The position numbers and the translations under genes are program-made. Below the pieces are notes generated by a model, which saw only the letters and a program-made list of their open reading frames with translations, had not been told where the DNA came from and made no database searches. A stretch of DNA of 64,000 bases from Maridesulfovibrio ferrireducens. GTDB lineage: Bacteria > Desulfobacterota > Desulfovibrionia > Desulfovibrionales > Desulfovibrionaceae. Location: NCBI RefSeq assembly GCF_900101105.1, contig NZ_FNGA01000005.1, positions 267,195 through 331,194 on the forward strand, read 5' to 3'. Shown one piece after another: positions 8,352 through 17,198 of the stretch. Every line of letters begins with the position of its first letter. Within the stretch, counting starts at the first letter, position 1.

Positions 8352-10742
8352 TTAGAAGTTCTGTTCAGTACGAGCGAGGATGTCGTCCTGCAGAGACTTG
8401 TCGAGCGCGGTGAAGAATGCGCTGTATCCTGCCACCCGGACTACAAGCCCTTTATATTTTTCAGGATTGGCCTGAGCTTCGAGTAAAGTCTCACGGCTGA
8501 TTACGTTATACTGTACGTGGAATCCTCCATTCAGGAAGTACGCTTCAGTTACCGCTTTGAGGCTTTCCAGTCCTTTTTCGCCTTCGATAGCGGATGGATG
8601 GAATTTCTGGTTCAGCAGGGTTCCGTTGGAAGCTATTTCATGATCGAGCTTTGCAACAGAGAGAACTGATGCAGTAGGACCGCAGGAATCATAACCGGAG
8701 ATAGGTGATACGCCGTCTGCCAGTGGTGACCATGCTTTGCGTCCGTCCGGAGTAGCCATTACAACAGTACCCAAGGGAACGTTTGCGGATGCGGGATACA
8801 AACCGGGCTGGAATTTACCATCGCGAGGGTTGGTGTATTTGTTAACTTCGTTGCAGTAGATAAGCGCGGCTTCTTTAGCTATTTCGTCAGCGTAGTCGTC
8901 ATCGTTACCGTACTTTGGAGCGCGGTTCACGAGCATCTGGCGCAGGTCTTCCTGTCCTTCGAAGTCGTTAGCTAAAGCTTCCTTAAGTTGCTCAAGAGTT
9001 AGTGCTTTATCATCAAAAACGAGCTTTTTGATGGCAGTTAGGGAATCTCCTGCGTTGGCAACACCTACGCCCTGAGGGCCTGTGAAGTTATAATGCGCGC
9101 CACCTTCCTGCAAAGAAAGTCCTTTGGAGATGCAATCATCAACGAGGGAGGACAGAAATGGAAGCGGACAATGTTTGCCGTGAGTCATGTCGACTGCGTT
9201 GTCGGCAGCAGCCATGAGTTTTACAAAATAGGCCGTCTGCTGAGTATAGGAAGCCATGAGATCTTCAAATGATTTGAAACTGTTCAAGCCGCCTGATTTA
9301 GGACCGATCTGTTTACCGGTGCGTTGATCTACACCGTCGTTGAGACAAAGTTCGATAACTTTAGCCATGTTGTAGAAAGCTGCGTCATGCCACCCTTCAG
9401 TTTTTCCGCCGACCTGAGGCTCAACGCAACCGATGATACCGTAATCACGGGCATCTTCACGTTCAAGGCCGCGAGCCAGAAGTGCGGGAATGATGACACG
9501 GTCATTGTAGTATGCGGGGTACCCCATGCCCATGCGGCTGAGTTCAGCAGCTTTTTTGTAAAGAGGATCGGGTGTGCCTTCGTGGATGCGGATAGAAAGA
9601 GAAGGAGCATAAAGCTTGGTGTTAGCACTAGCTTGCAGGATCAAGTAGGACATAGTGTTAGTTGCATCTGAACCGTCACGTTTTTGTCCGCCTATGATCA
9701 AATTCATGAACATTGGATAACCGGCGAAAGCCATAGTGGAATTTTCGTCACGAACCTTGTTCAATTCAGAGAATTTAACCCAGAGCATATCCAGCATTTC
9801 CTGAGCCTGCTCAACCGAAAGATTGTCAGACTGTAGGAATGGATTCATGTATTGGTCAAAGCGCATAGGCGAGATGGAGTGACCGTTTGATTCAATCTGA
9901 ATCACCAAATGGATAAACCAGAACGCCTGCAATGCTTCCTGAAAGGATTCCGCAGGCTGAGCAGGAACTTTGCGGCAAATACGTGCGATTTCGTTTAGTT
10001 CTGCTTTGCGGGTTGAATCTTTACAATCAGCAGCCATTTTTTCAGCCAGTTTTGCAAAACGGTCTGCAAAAGCAATAACTGCTTTGTTGCTGGTAACTAC
10101 GGATTTAAGGAAATGCATCTTGTTGAGCTGGGAAGCATCGGAGAAGTCTATTTCAGCCAGTCTATCTTCGGCTTGAGCAATGACAGCATTCAGTCCGAGG
10201 GTTAGAGCCTTGTTGTAATCTGCTGATACGTGACCGACTCCATTATAGAAGTAGTTACCAACAGTATAGACGACGTCATTATGAGCTTCGAGGGATTCCT
10301 CAGGCATGAGCTGGGCAGCGATTTCGTTAACAGTCTTGCCGTCCCAATAAGCGAAGGCACTGCGTAGGTTGGCTTTTACATCTTCAGAAATAAAGAAAAC
10401 GTCAGCAGTTCTTTTTTCAAGGCGGTCCAGTTCGTCTTCAACCCACTTACAGGAAAATTCCGGAAAGATAGGTGCAGAGCGAGGCATGGAGCACTGATTA
10501 CCTACGGTAAATTCATCGTCCTGAATGAAGATGGACATACCGGCAAGGATTTTTCCCAGAGCTTTCGCACGGCGAATAGGCATCGGCTGCCCTTCTGTTT
10601 CCTTGTAGGATTCAGTGATCAGCACGGCGCGTTCACCACAAATTGCCGGAGCGGTGTTCAAAAAACGTTCAAGGGTTCTTTCAACGCGTTTGGAAGCGCC
10701 AACTGTTTTGGGGATTTCTACGTTAGGTTTATTTTTGGTCAT
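8352..10742 (-). CDS. dhaB1: Glycyl radical diol dehydratase, B12-independent glycerol/1,2-propanediol dehydratase type
   Basis: This 796-residue enzyme would dehydrate a vicinal diol (glycerol to 3-hydroxypropionaldehyde, or 1,2-propanediol to propionaldehyde) by radical chemistry. The catalytic cysteine and base are Cys439 and Glu441 in GCVEPQ. The radical glycine is Gly772 in VRVAGYSAFF, with a typical C-terminal tail. Compared from memory with Clostridium butyricum DhaB1, the substrate-binding residues are all kept at the expected offset: His171 (NGVGHVS), His288-Ser289 (NGHSIS) and Asp453 (GWHD). This favours a diol dehydratase over the choline, isethionate or sulfonate lyases common in sulfate reducers. 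It is preceded by a GlcG/PduO-C-like gene and a membrane protein and followed by its activase. A PocR-type sensor next door also fits a propanediol/glycerol-like inducer. Exact substrate is inferred; no aldehyde dehydrogenase or microcompartment gene is in view. Confidence 0.85.
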   Translation of the reverse strand: MTKNKPNVEIPKTVGASKRVERTLERFLNTAPAICGERAVLITESYKETEGQPMPIRRAKALGKILAGMSIFIQDDEFTVGNQCSMPRSAPIFPEFSCKWVEDELDRLEKRTADVFFISEDVKANLRSAFAYWDGKTVNEIAAQLMPEESLEAHNDVVYTVGNYFYNGVGHVSADYNKALTLGLNAVIAQAEDRLAEIDFSDASQLNKMHFLKSVVTSNKAVIAFADRFAKLAEKMAADCKDSTRKAELNEIARICRKVPAQPAESFQEALQAFWFIHLVIQIESNGHSISPMRFDQYMNPFLQSDNLSVEQAQEMLDMLWVKFSELNKVRDENSTMAFAGYPMFMNLIIGGQKRDGSDATNTMSYLILQASANTKLYAPSLSIRIHEGTPDPLYKKAAELSRMGMGYPAYYNDRVIIPALLARGLEREDARDYGIIGCVEPQVGGKTEGWHDAAFYNMAKVIELCLNDGVDQRTGKQIGPKSGGLNSFKSFEDLMASYTQQTAYFVKLMAAADNAVDMTHGKHCPLPFLSSLVDDCISKGLSLQEGGAHYNFTGPQGVGVANAGDSLTAIKKLVFDDKALTLEQLKEALANDFEGQEDLRQMLVNRAPKYGNDDDYADEIAKEAALIYCNEVNKYTNPRDGKFQPGLYPASANVPLGTVVMATPDGRKAWSPLADGVSPISGYDSCGPTASVLSVAKLDHEIASNGTLLNQKFHPSAIEGEKGLESLKAVTEAYFLNGGFHVQYNVISRETLLEAQANPEKYKGLVVRVAGYSAFFTALDKSLQDDILARTEQNF

Positions 10743-10780
10743 TGTCTTATTCCTTTATTAAAAGTTTATTTCCCAAAGTT

Positions 10781-11197
10781 TTATGAACAGTAAGCTGCAA
10801 GCCCCGCTTCCGCACAAGCTGTATCCTGCTCAACACTGCCGCCGCTGACGCCTATTCCGCCAATTACCTTTCCATCTTCTTCGATAGGCAATCCGCCGCC
10901 GAAGATTACAATCCGTCCGTTATCTGCATTATTAATTCCGTATAATTGTCCGCCCGGTTGGGAGACTGAACCCAGTATTGCTGTGGGCATTTTCACAGCC
11001 ACTGCTGTGTAACCCTTGTTCAAGGATAGGCCGATACTAACCAGCAGGGCATCATCCTGTCGTAGCTGGGCAACTAAGTCCCCTCCTTGATCAACCACCG
11101 CAATAACCATAGGAACGCCGATTTCGTTTGCTTTTTCTACTGCTGCAGCAATCATTTGCTGCGCTTTTTTTGCTGTTACTGGCATTGTTTTGTCCAT
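10781..11197 (-). CDS. GlcG/HbpS family protein (DUF336, PduO C-terminal-like)
   Basis: This 138-residue single-domain protein belongs to the DUF336 family (GlcG, HbpS and the C-terminal domain of PduO). It shows the family features: an N-terminal amphipathic helix (AKKAQQMIAAAVEKANEIGVPM), the strand VIAVVDQGGDLVAQLRQDDA, and the glycine-rich GGGLPIEEDGKVIGGIGVSGG. Members often sit beside diol, glycolate or propanediol genes; some bind haem or corrinoids, but the general role is not settled. It lies 38 bases before the dehydratase gene and 12 bases after the membrane protein gene, so it is in the same operon. An accessory role to diol metabolism is inferred. Confidence 0.8.
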   Translation of the reverse strand: MDKTMPVTAKKAQQMIAAAVEKANEIGVPMVIAVVDQGGDLVAQLRQDDALLVSIGLSLNKGYTAVAVKMPTAILGSVSQPGGQLYGINNADNGRIVIFGGGLPIEEDGKVIGGIGVSGGSVEQDTACAEAGLAAYCS

Positions 11198-11209
11198 TTT
11201 TCCAAAAGG

Positions 11210-12163
11210 TTACTTGATAAGGTTGAGCATCAGGGTACCCACGGCTATGGCTGCTGCCGGGGGATCAACATGGTTACTTCCATGATTCCAGAACATACGG
11301 GCCATGAGTTCCTGCAAGAGAGCTGCGCAGGCTCCGACCATTCCGGCTATCAAAATATTTCCGAAGTACAAATAGGCGAGAGCAGACAGGATGGCTTGGC
11401 AATGCCAGACTGGCACCTGCTGAATTGCCCCTGTGCCGAGCTGAAGTGCAATGAGACTGATAGCTGCTGCTGCCCAGCCCATTATGAGTGGCACAACAAA
11501 TGCTCCGGCTGCGGAGATAACGCCTGCGGCTACCATTGGGTCCATGGCTGCTTTAGCCTGAGCTGCCATTGCTGCAGAAAGCACTCCTGCACCGAAGCCG
11601 TAAAGGACCATTTTGGGGAGAGGAAGCATCCATGGAATCCATGAAATTTTATGGTCATCTGTTTTGAGGTAGCCGAAATCTTTGATGGATTTTGAATTGC
11701 CCCAAGGCATTTCTTTCTGGAAGAGAAGACGGGCCAGCAGAGCTGTTGCCACAACGCTGAGGGCAATCATATCCGTTTTGTTAACAACCGGGATCATAGC
11801 AAAAAGCTGTAGCAGGAAATGTCCGGCTAATGCTGTAAGTCCACCAACGAGAAGAACGTCCCATGATGTTCCCATAAGTGAGGACAAAATATCTTTTGCT
11901 GCTCCTCCGGGATGATTTTTGCTCACCGCAGCCGCATAAGTGGATGCAGCGACTCCTGAGGCAAATCCTCCAACGTGAGGACCGAAGATTGGACCTAGTC
12001 CAACTTGAAGCAACATAAAATCAGACCCGCTGGCCATCATAACCAGACATCCAGCCATGACCATGAGTCCGCAGATAATGAATGAAAAAAGTCCGCCGAT
12101 CGCACCACCGACAATTCCGCCGGCAAAGCACATGACAAGGGTATTAATGCTGAAAGGTTCCAT
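11210..12163 (-). CDS. Polytopic membrane protein of unknown function, first gene of the diol dehydratase operon
   Basis: This is an integral membrane protein of about 317 residues with roughly nine hydrophobic segments. It is rich in Gly/Ala helices (for example LVMCFAGGIVGGAIGGLFSF) and has a cytoplasmic loop around KDILSSLMGTSWD. I do not recognise a transporter family. Its place as first gene of a glycyl radical diol dehydratase operon suggests uptake of the diol or export of a product, which is inference. The start is uncertain: ATG 12163 has GGAG ten bases upstream, while the in-frame GTG at 12169 has tighter spacing, and the GTG at 12172 is too close. The candidate sigma-54 promoter lies about 60-85 bases upstream. 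Confidence 0.75.
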   Translation of the reverse strand: MEPFSINTLVMCFAGGIVGGAIGGLFSFIICGLMVMAGCLVMMASGSDFMLLQVGLGPIFGPHVGGFASGVAASTYAAAVSKNHPGGAAKDILSSLMGTSWDVLLVGGLTALAGHFLLQLFAMIPVVNKTDMIALSVVATALLARLLFQKEMPWGNSKSIKDFGYLKTDDHKISWIPWMLPLPKMVLYGFGAGVLSAAMAAQAKAAMDPMVAAGVISAAGAFVVPLIMGWAAAAISLIALQLGTGAIQQVPVWHCQAILSALAYLYFGNILIAGMVGACAALLQELMARMFWNHGSNHVDPPAAAIAVGTLMLNLIK

Positions 12164-12219
12164 ACTCACCACACTCCTTAAAGTTATTCCTCAATTATTC
12201 CGCGTTTCTCTTCGCTGCG

Positions 12220-12248
12220 TTACCCCCCTTAAAGAGAAAAACGTGCCA
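12220..12248 (-). promoter_or_regulatory. Candidate sigma-54 (-24/-12) promoter for the diol dehydratase operon
   Basis: On the minus strand TGGCACG (12248-12242) is a perfect -24 element. The -12 element is weak (TCTCT where TTGCW is expected, with a TC instead of GC). The neighbouring regulator is a sigma-54 activator with the GAFTGA loop. The 12164-12725 gap also holds several TGAC/GTCA repeats (12301-12330 and 12420-12446) that could be upstream activator sites. The -24 match, position and regulator support the call; the -12 mismatch counts against it. Confidence 0.5.
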
Positions 12249-12725
12249 TGAATGAATATGTTTATAATTGCGGAGGTTTAACTGTATTTGGTGACTTTTA
12301 TGACATAATTGGAAAGAAATGACTGTGTCAGCCCCGGTTGACATTTCAAGTGATGGGCGTGAGCATTTGTTGATAAAAAGTTCTTAATATCAATATGTTA
12401 TAAATAAATGTTAATATGGTTGACGCAAGGGTTACACAAGTTGTCATGTGCTGATGAGTACTGAAAGAACAGGAAGTTAGGCTGGGATGGATATTTATAT
12501 ATGTATTGAATCTTTTGTATGCATGTGCTCGTAATACCAGTGAATTATGTTGGTTAAGTTATAACCGTTGCAGACACGGTATCGATGAGGTTAAACTGTT
12601 TGAGCTGATATTTCAGGGGGCTGAAAGTGGCATTGATTATGCTTTAATCATATTTATTAAACAGGCGAGAAACCTGATCCTCTGCATAATTTAAAATTGA
12701 TCATAATGGATGTATAAAAAGCAAT

Positions 12726-14621
12726 ATGGATTCAAAAAAAGAAAAATTGAATAACACAGACGTCTGCCCTGATTACGTTCTTGAAGAACTCAATACTCTG
12801 CGGAAAAGAGTCGCAGAGTTGGAAGCATCACGCTCTATGTGCGGTAGTTTTGGCAAAGATTGCAGCCTTAGTCCCCATATTGCCGAGTATGAGAATGAAG
12901 AAAAAGATTATCGGTTTGAAGATTATTTTGATGTGGAGGCTATCCAGCAAATTCAGGATGCCTTTGCCGAAGCGACTAATGTTGCTTCTATTATTACCGA
13001 CCTTGACGGCAGACCAATAACCAGACCCAGCCGCTTTTGCAGACTCTGTAACGACGTTATTCGCAAGACCCCCAAAGGGTTAAAAAACTGCATGCGTTCT
13101 GACGCTTCTTTCGGAACTAAAAGCCCGCTGGAACCGATCATGCGTCCCTGCCTAAGCGGCGGACTATGGGACGGCGGAACTAGTTTCTATGTAGGTGACC
13201 GCCATATTGCGAACTGGATTGTCGGGCAGGTGCGCTGCCCGCCCATCAATGACGAGCGGATAAAAAAATATGCCCATGAAATAGGAGCTGACGAAAATGA
13301 ATTTATGGAAGCTCTCACAGAAGTCCCGGTCATGTCTCATGAGCAATTCTTAAGAGTCTGCAATGTCCTCTGCCTCATTGCCAACCAGATTTCTATTCTT
13401 GCCCGTAAAAATTTTCTGCAAGCTCAGGCAATTGAGCGCCGAAGATTGGCAGAAGCTGCGCTACGTGAAAGCGAAGATCGTTTTCGACAACTCTCCCAGT
13501 CCACTTTTGAAGCAATTTTTATTCATTATGAAGGCGAAATTCTGCTCACGAACAAAGCTGGGCAATGTATGTTCGGATATTCTCAGGAAGAATTCGCCGG
13601 GCTGAATATTGATGATCTGGCAGATCCAGAATGCCGCGAGGAAGTTCGGGAACATACATCAAAGAACAAGAAATCCCGCTTTGATGCCAATTTCCGTTGC
13701 CGTGACGGGAAAATGCTTATTTGCGAAATTCAGCAGCGCGACATCGTCTTTCAGGGCGAAAAGGTCGGAGTTTGTGCAATCCGCGATATTAGTGAACGAG
13801 TTGAATCCGAGCGGCAGGCTAAAGAAAAAGAACAGCAGCTTATTCAGGCTGACAAAATGGTTTCGCTAGGAGTACTGGTCTCCGGCATGGCCCATGAAAT
13901 AAATAATCCCAATAGTTTCATGACCTTGAATCTACCTTTGATAGAAGACATATGGAAAGACATCACCCCTGTCCTTGAGGATTATTACCATGAAAATGGT
14001 GAATTTTTAGCTGGAGGGCTTGAGTACTCGGAACTTCGAAGTTTTATGCCCGATCTTCTTTCCAGAATGCTCGAGGGAGCCACCCGCATCAGTGGAATAG
14101 TGAACAGCCTTAAAGATTATTCCCGTTTGCAGCCCGGGGAATTGATGTGGGAAGTGGATATTACTGACGTTATCAATAATTCTCTGCGGTTGCTGGAAAA
14201 TATGATCAGCCAGAAGACTGTGAAATTTGAGGTGAATCTTGCTGAATCTCTGCCTTCCGTGCGTGGTAATTCGCAACGGCTGTCACAAGTGCTTATTAAT
14301 TTACTGGTTAATTCCTGCGAAGCCCTGACTGACCGCAAGCAGGAAATTTGTCTTTCATCTGAATATATCAAAGCGAAAAAAAGAATCGAGATAGTTGTCC
14401 GCGATGAAGGTGTTGGAATTGCCGAAGAACACCTTGAACAAATTATGGACCCATTTTTTACGACCAAACGCAATGACGGAGGAACCGGACTCGGGTTATC
14501 CGTATCTTCCTCGATAGTTCAAGAACATGGTGGAGAGCTTATTTTTACAGCAAATCCCGGCGGAGGAACTATCGCCAGACTTTCAATTCCAGTAGTCGAA
14601 AATGGAGATGAAAATGAATAG
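12726..14621 (+). CDS. PocR-domain sensor histidine kinase
   Basis: This 631-residue soluble hybrid sensor has no membrane segments. Residues about 60-225 are a PocR ligand-binding domain (EAIQQIQDAFAEATNVASII..DGRPIT, then Cys-rich CRLCND and KNCMRSD, and GQVRCPP). PocR domains are known or predicted to bind small diols and other short hydrocarbon derivatives and regulate propanediol use. A PAS domain follows (about 240-355, FRQLSQSTFEAIFIHYEG..). Next is a HisKA dimerisation domain with the phospho-accepting His in VSGMAHEINNP, and a HATPase domain with N, G1 and G2 boxes (NLLVNSCEAL, DEGVGIA, GGTGLGLSV). It overlaps the response-regulator gene by 8 bases, forming a two-component pair divergent from the diol dehydratase operon, which it most likely controls. 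Confidence 0.88.
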   Translation: MDSKKEKLNNTDVCPDYVLEELNTLRKRVAELEASRSMCGSFGKDCSLSPHIAEYENEEKDYRFEDYFDVEAIQQIQDAFAEATNVASIITDLDGRPITRPSRFCRLCNDVIRKTPKGLKNCMRSDASFGTKSPLEPIMRPCLSGGLWDGGTSFYVGDRHIANWIVGQVRCPPINDERIKKYAHEIGADENEFMEALTEVPVMSHEQFLRVCNVLCLIANQISILARKNFLQAQAIERRRLAEAALRESEDRFRQLSQSTFEAIFIHYEGEILLTNKAGQCMFGYSQEEFAGLNIDDLADPECREEVREHTSKNKKSRFDANFRCRDGKMLICEIQQRDIVFQGEKVGVCAIRDISERVESERQAKEKEQQLIQADKMVSLGVLVSGMAHEINNPNSFMTLNLPLIEDIWKDITPVLEDYYHENGEFLAGGLEYSELRSFMPDLLSRMLEGATRISGIVNSLKDYSRLQPGELMWEVDITDVINNSLRLLENMISQKTVKFEVNLAESLPSVRGNSQRLSQVLINLLVNSCEALTDRKQEICLSSEYIKAKKRIEIVVRDEGVGIAEEHLEQIMDPFFTTKRNDGGTGLGLSVSSSIVQEHGGELIFTANPGGGTIARLSIPVVENGDENE

Positions 14622-16026
14622 AGCTAAAGGACTTAATCCAAGCTTTCCTCTTTTGCTGGTGGATGATGAAGATTCATGGCTGCAAAGTTTCAGGGCTACC
14701 TTACGCTCGCAAGGCATCGACAATGTTGTGCTTCTGAATGATGGAACTAAGGTCATGGAGACTCTGAAACAGCAGGAATTTTGCGCTGTTGCGGTCGACT
14801 TAATGATGCCCGGAATCTCCGGTGAAGAACTTATACCGCAGATTGTTGAGGAATACCCGGAGGTCCCGGTATTAGTTATTTCCGGGCTCAATGAAATCAA
14901 AGCCGTGGTCAATTGCATCCGCAAAGGAGCATTTGATTTCATTGTCAAAACAGAGGACCGCAACACCCTTATTGCCGGAGTGCGTCATGCCATTGAAATT
15001 TTTGAATTGCGACAGGAAAACTCTTCTCTGAAACAAAGATTTTTCAAATCAGGACCGGATAAACCAGAGCTGTTTTCAGAAATTATCACTGCTCACAAAG
15101 ACATGTTTGCCATATTTAAATACATTGAGGCGATATCAGAAACCGCACGGCCTGTACTGATAACCGGAGAATCCGGAGTCGGTAAAGAGTTGGTGGCGCG
15201 GGCAGTACACAATGCCAGCGGGCGTAAAGGCAACTTTGTTGCCGTAAATATCGCGGGGCTGGACGACAATATTTTTTCCGACACTTTATTCGGACACAAG
15301 AAAGGCGCGTTCACAGGTGCGGCTGAAGCTCGTCTAGGATTAGTTGAAAAAGCCAAAAACGGGACTTTATTCCTTGATGAAATCGGTGATCTCGCGCCTA
15401 CATCCCAGACCAAACTTTTGCGTTTGCTACAGGAGCATGAGTTCATGCCCCTTGGCTCTGATATGGCGAAACGATCAAGTGCAAGAATCATTACTGCTAC
15501 CCATCAATCCATCACTAAAATGCAGGATCAGGGAAAATTTCGCAAAGACCTCTTTTTCAGGCTCAGAGGCCATATGCTGCAAATCCCCCCACTACGGGAA
15601 CGCATAGAAGATTTACCTCTTTTAATTTCTCACTTTGTGAATGAGGTGCAAGCTGACACGGGGACAGATTTGAATGTGGATATTCATAATATCGCTGACT
15701 TTCTGAATAACTATTCGTTTCCGGGAAATGTCAGAGAATTGCAGCATCTAGTTCATGACGGGGCCAGTATCTGCGGATCTAGTGAATTGAAGCCGAAACA
15801 TTTTAAAAAACTGATGGAAATTCCCGGCGACTCCTTTTCAGGAGAATCAATCCATGATTCGGGAGAAAGTGTATCGTTCGGAACCAGACTGCCGACGCTG
15901 AATGAAGTGCGCGTCAAACTCATAGATGAAGCCTTGCGGCGTACTAATGGCAACCAATCTTCAGCCGCGCAATTGATAGGGGTGACAAGGCAGGCTGTTA
16001 GTAAATATTTGAAAAAAAGTGGGTAG
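14614..16026 (+). CDS. Sigma-54-dependent response regulator (NtrC family)
   Basis: This 470-residue regulator has a receiver domain (acidic pocket VDDEDS, phospho-Asp in AVDLMMPG, Lys in IVKTED). An AAA+ sigma-54 activation domain follows, with Walker A GESGVGKE, the sigma-54-contacting GAFTGA loop and Walker B LFLDEIGD. A Fis-type helix-turn-helix ends the protein (NGNQSSAAQLIGVTRQAVSKYL). ATG 14614 is chosen because GGAG lies six bases upstream; ATGs 14602 and 14608 are in-frame alternatives. It overlaps the PocR kinase gene, its probable phosphodonor. The presumed target is the divergent diol dehydratase operon with its candidate -24/-12 promoter. Confidence 0.88.
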   Translation: MNRAKGLNPSFPLLLVDDEDSWLQSFRATLRSQGIDNVVLLNDGTKVMETLKQQEFCAVAVDLMMPGISGEELIPQIVEEYPEVPVLVISGLNEIKAVVNCIRKGAFDFIVKTEDRNTLIAGVRHAIEIFELRQENSSLKQRFFKSGPDKPELFSEIITAHKDMFAIFKYIEAISETARPVLITGESGVGKELVARAVHNASGRKGNFVAVNIAGLDDNIFSDTLFGHKKGAFTGAAEARLGLVEKAKNGTLFLDEIGDLAPTSQTKLLRLLQEHEFMPLGSDMAKRSSARIITATHQSITKMQDQGKFRKDLFFRLRGHMLQIPPLRERIEDLPLLISHFVNEVQADTGTDLNVDIHNIADFLNNYSFPGNVRELQHLVHDGASICGSSELKPKHFKKLMEIPGDSFSGESIHDSGESVSFGTRLPTLNEVRVKLIDEALRRTNGNQSSAAQLIGVTRQAVSKYLKKSG

Positions 16027-16259
16027 CAGCATCAAAGACGACCACAGACAAAAAGCGGTGTTGGAAAATTAAAAAATCACATTTTTATTAAACACATAGC
16101 TAAAACTTTTTGCCTATTAACTATAGATTCTACGTTGTGCTACTCATATTACTAATGTACCTATTTATACTGTATCGCAGGTCTATCTCCGAAAGTAAAA
16201 TTTCACCTGCCATCTAGCGGAGTATGACCATAAACAATATCACTTTAAAGAGCTCCATC

Positions 16260-16538
16260 ATGACAAAACAAAACGACCCAAAAAAACAATGGGCAAAAAT
16301 AGTAGCAAAGGCATGGGCCGACGAAGACTACAAACAACGGTTCCTGACCGATCCGGCTGCTGTATTGAAAGAAGAAGACATAGAAGTACCGGAAGGCGTG
16401 AAATTCAAGTGCGTGGAAGCCACCGAAAAACAGGCATGGTTGGTGCTCCCACCAAAGCCGACAACAGGAAGCATGGAAGAAGGAGACGAACGTCTGGCGG
16501 CGGTCAATAACGGTTGTCTATGCTGGACCCTTATTTAA
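16260..16538 (+). CDS. RiPP precursor 1, nitrile-hydratase-like leader peptide (NHLP) family
   Basis: This 92-residue precursor has a leader of about 80 residues of the NHLP type (WAKIVAKAWADEDYKQRFL...DPAAVLKEE, ending EATEKQAWLVLPPKP). It ends in a short Cys/Trp core after GDERLAA (VNNGCLCWTLI). The start at 16260 matches the MTKQN start of the second copy; the longer in-frame start at 16224 lacks that support and a good ribosome site. The cluster's YcaO/cyclodehydratase would convert Cys (and Ser/Thr) in the core to azolines. The leader/core border after the LAA is inferred from where the copies diverge. The 233-base gap before it (16027-16259) is AT-rich and may hold the cluster promoter; none is clear. 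Confidence 0.85.
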   Translation: MTKQNDPKKQWAKIVAKAWADEDYKQRFLTDPAAVLKEEDIEVPEGVKFKCVEATEKQAWLVLPPKPTTGSMEEGDERLAAVNNGCLCWTLI

Positions 16539-16586
16539 TTAACAATTGGCTAAAGAACATCATAAAACTACTAAAGGAATCTCATC

Positions 16587-16862
16587 ATGACAAAACAAAA
16601 CGAACAGCAAAAACAATGGGCAAAAATAGTAGCAAAGGCATGGGCCGACGAAGACTACAAACAGCGGCTCCTCAACGATCCGACCGCTGTAATGAAAGAA
16701 GAAGGCATAGAAGTGCCAGAAGGCGTGAAATTCAAATGCGTAGAAGCCACCGAAAAGCAGGCATGGTTGGTGCTGCCGCCAAGGCCGGGAAAAGGGTGTA
16801 TTGAGGCTGGAGAAGAACGTCTGGCAGCTATCTTCGCGTCTAACTGCTTTTTGTGCTTTTAG
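16587..16862 (+). CDS. RiPP precursor 2, NHLP family
   Basis: This 91-residue copy of the precursor has an almost identical leader (QWAKIVAKAWADEDYKQRLL, then MKEEGIEVPEGVKFKCVEA). A GKGCIEAGEERLAA linker precedes a different core (IFASNCFLCF). AAAGGAATCTCATC sits directly before the ATG and recurs, with small changes, before the third and fourth copies. Sequence identity with its neighbours collapses just after the LAA, which marks the probable cleavage site and a variable core. The core has two Cys plus a Ser, all potential substrates for the cyclodehydratase downstream. Confidence 0.87.
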   Translation: MTKQNEQQKQWAKIVAKAWADEDYKQRLLNDPTAVMKEEGIEVPEGVKFKCVEATEKQAWLVLPPRPGKGCIEAGEERLAAIFASNCFLCF

Positions 16863-16910
16863 TTGTTTTTAGACTAAATACATCATTAAAGACCTAAAAG
16901 GAGTCTCATC

Positions 16911-17186
16911 ATGGCAGAACAAAACGAACTACAAAAAAAATGGGCAAAGATCGTAGCAAAATCATGGGCCGATGAAGACTACAAACAACGGCTCCTCAAC
17001 GATCCGGCTGCTGTAATGAAAGAAGAAGGCATCGACATGCCAGAAGGCGTGAAATTCAAATGCGTAGAAGCCACCGAAAAGCAGGCATGGTTGGTGCTAC
17101 CGCCAAAGCCGGGAAAAGGATGTATTGAGGCTGGAGAAGAACGTCTGGCAGCTATATTATCGTCTTGCTGCTATATGTGTTCTTAA
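16911..17186 (+). CDS. RiPP precursor 3, NHLP family
   Basis: This 91-residue third precursor begins MAEQNELQKKW. The leader is nearly identical to copy 2 through GKGCIEAGEERLAA, followed by the core ILSSCCYMCS, which has three Cys and three Ser. The copies are spaced about 50 bases apart with conserved ribosome sites, showing duplication followed by core diversification. It is probably co-transcribed with the modifying enzymes. Confidence 0.87.
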   Translation: MAEQNELQKKWAKIVAKSWADEDYKQRLLNDPAAVMKEEGIDMPEGVKFKCVEATEKQAWLVLPPKPGKGCIEAGEERLAAILSSCCYMCS

Positions 17187-17198
17187 AGGAATCTCATC

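Noticed and set aside
8352..10742. Isethionate, choline or DHPS lyase, or hydroxyproline dehydratase
   Set aside because: The active-site His/His-Ser/Asp set matches glycerol dehydratase at a constant offset. Lyase assignments would expect substitutions at these positions. This was judged from memory, so some doubt remains.
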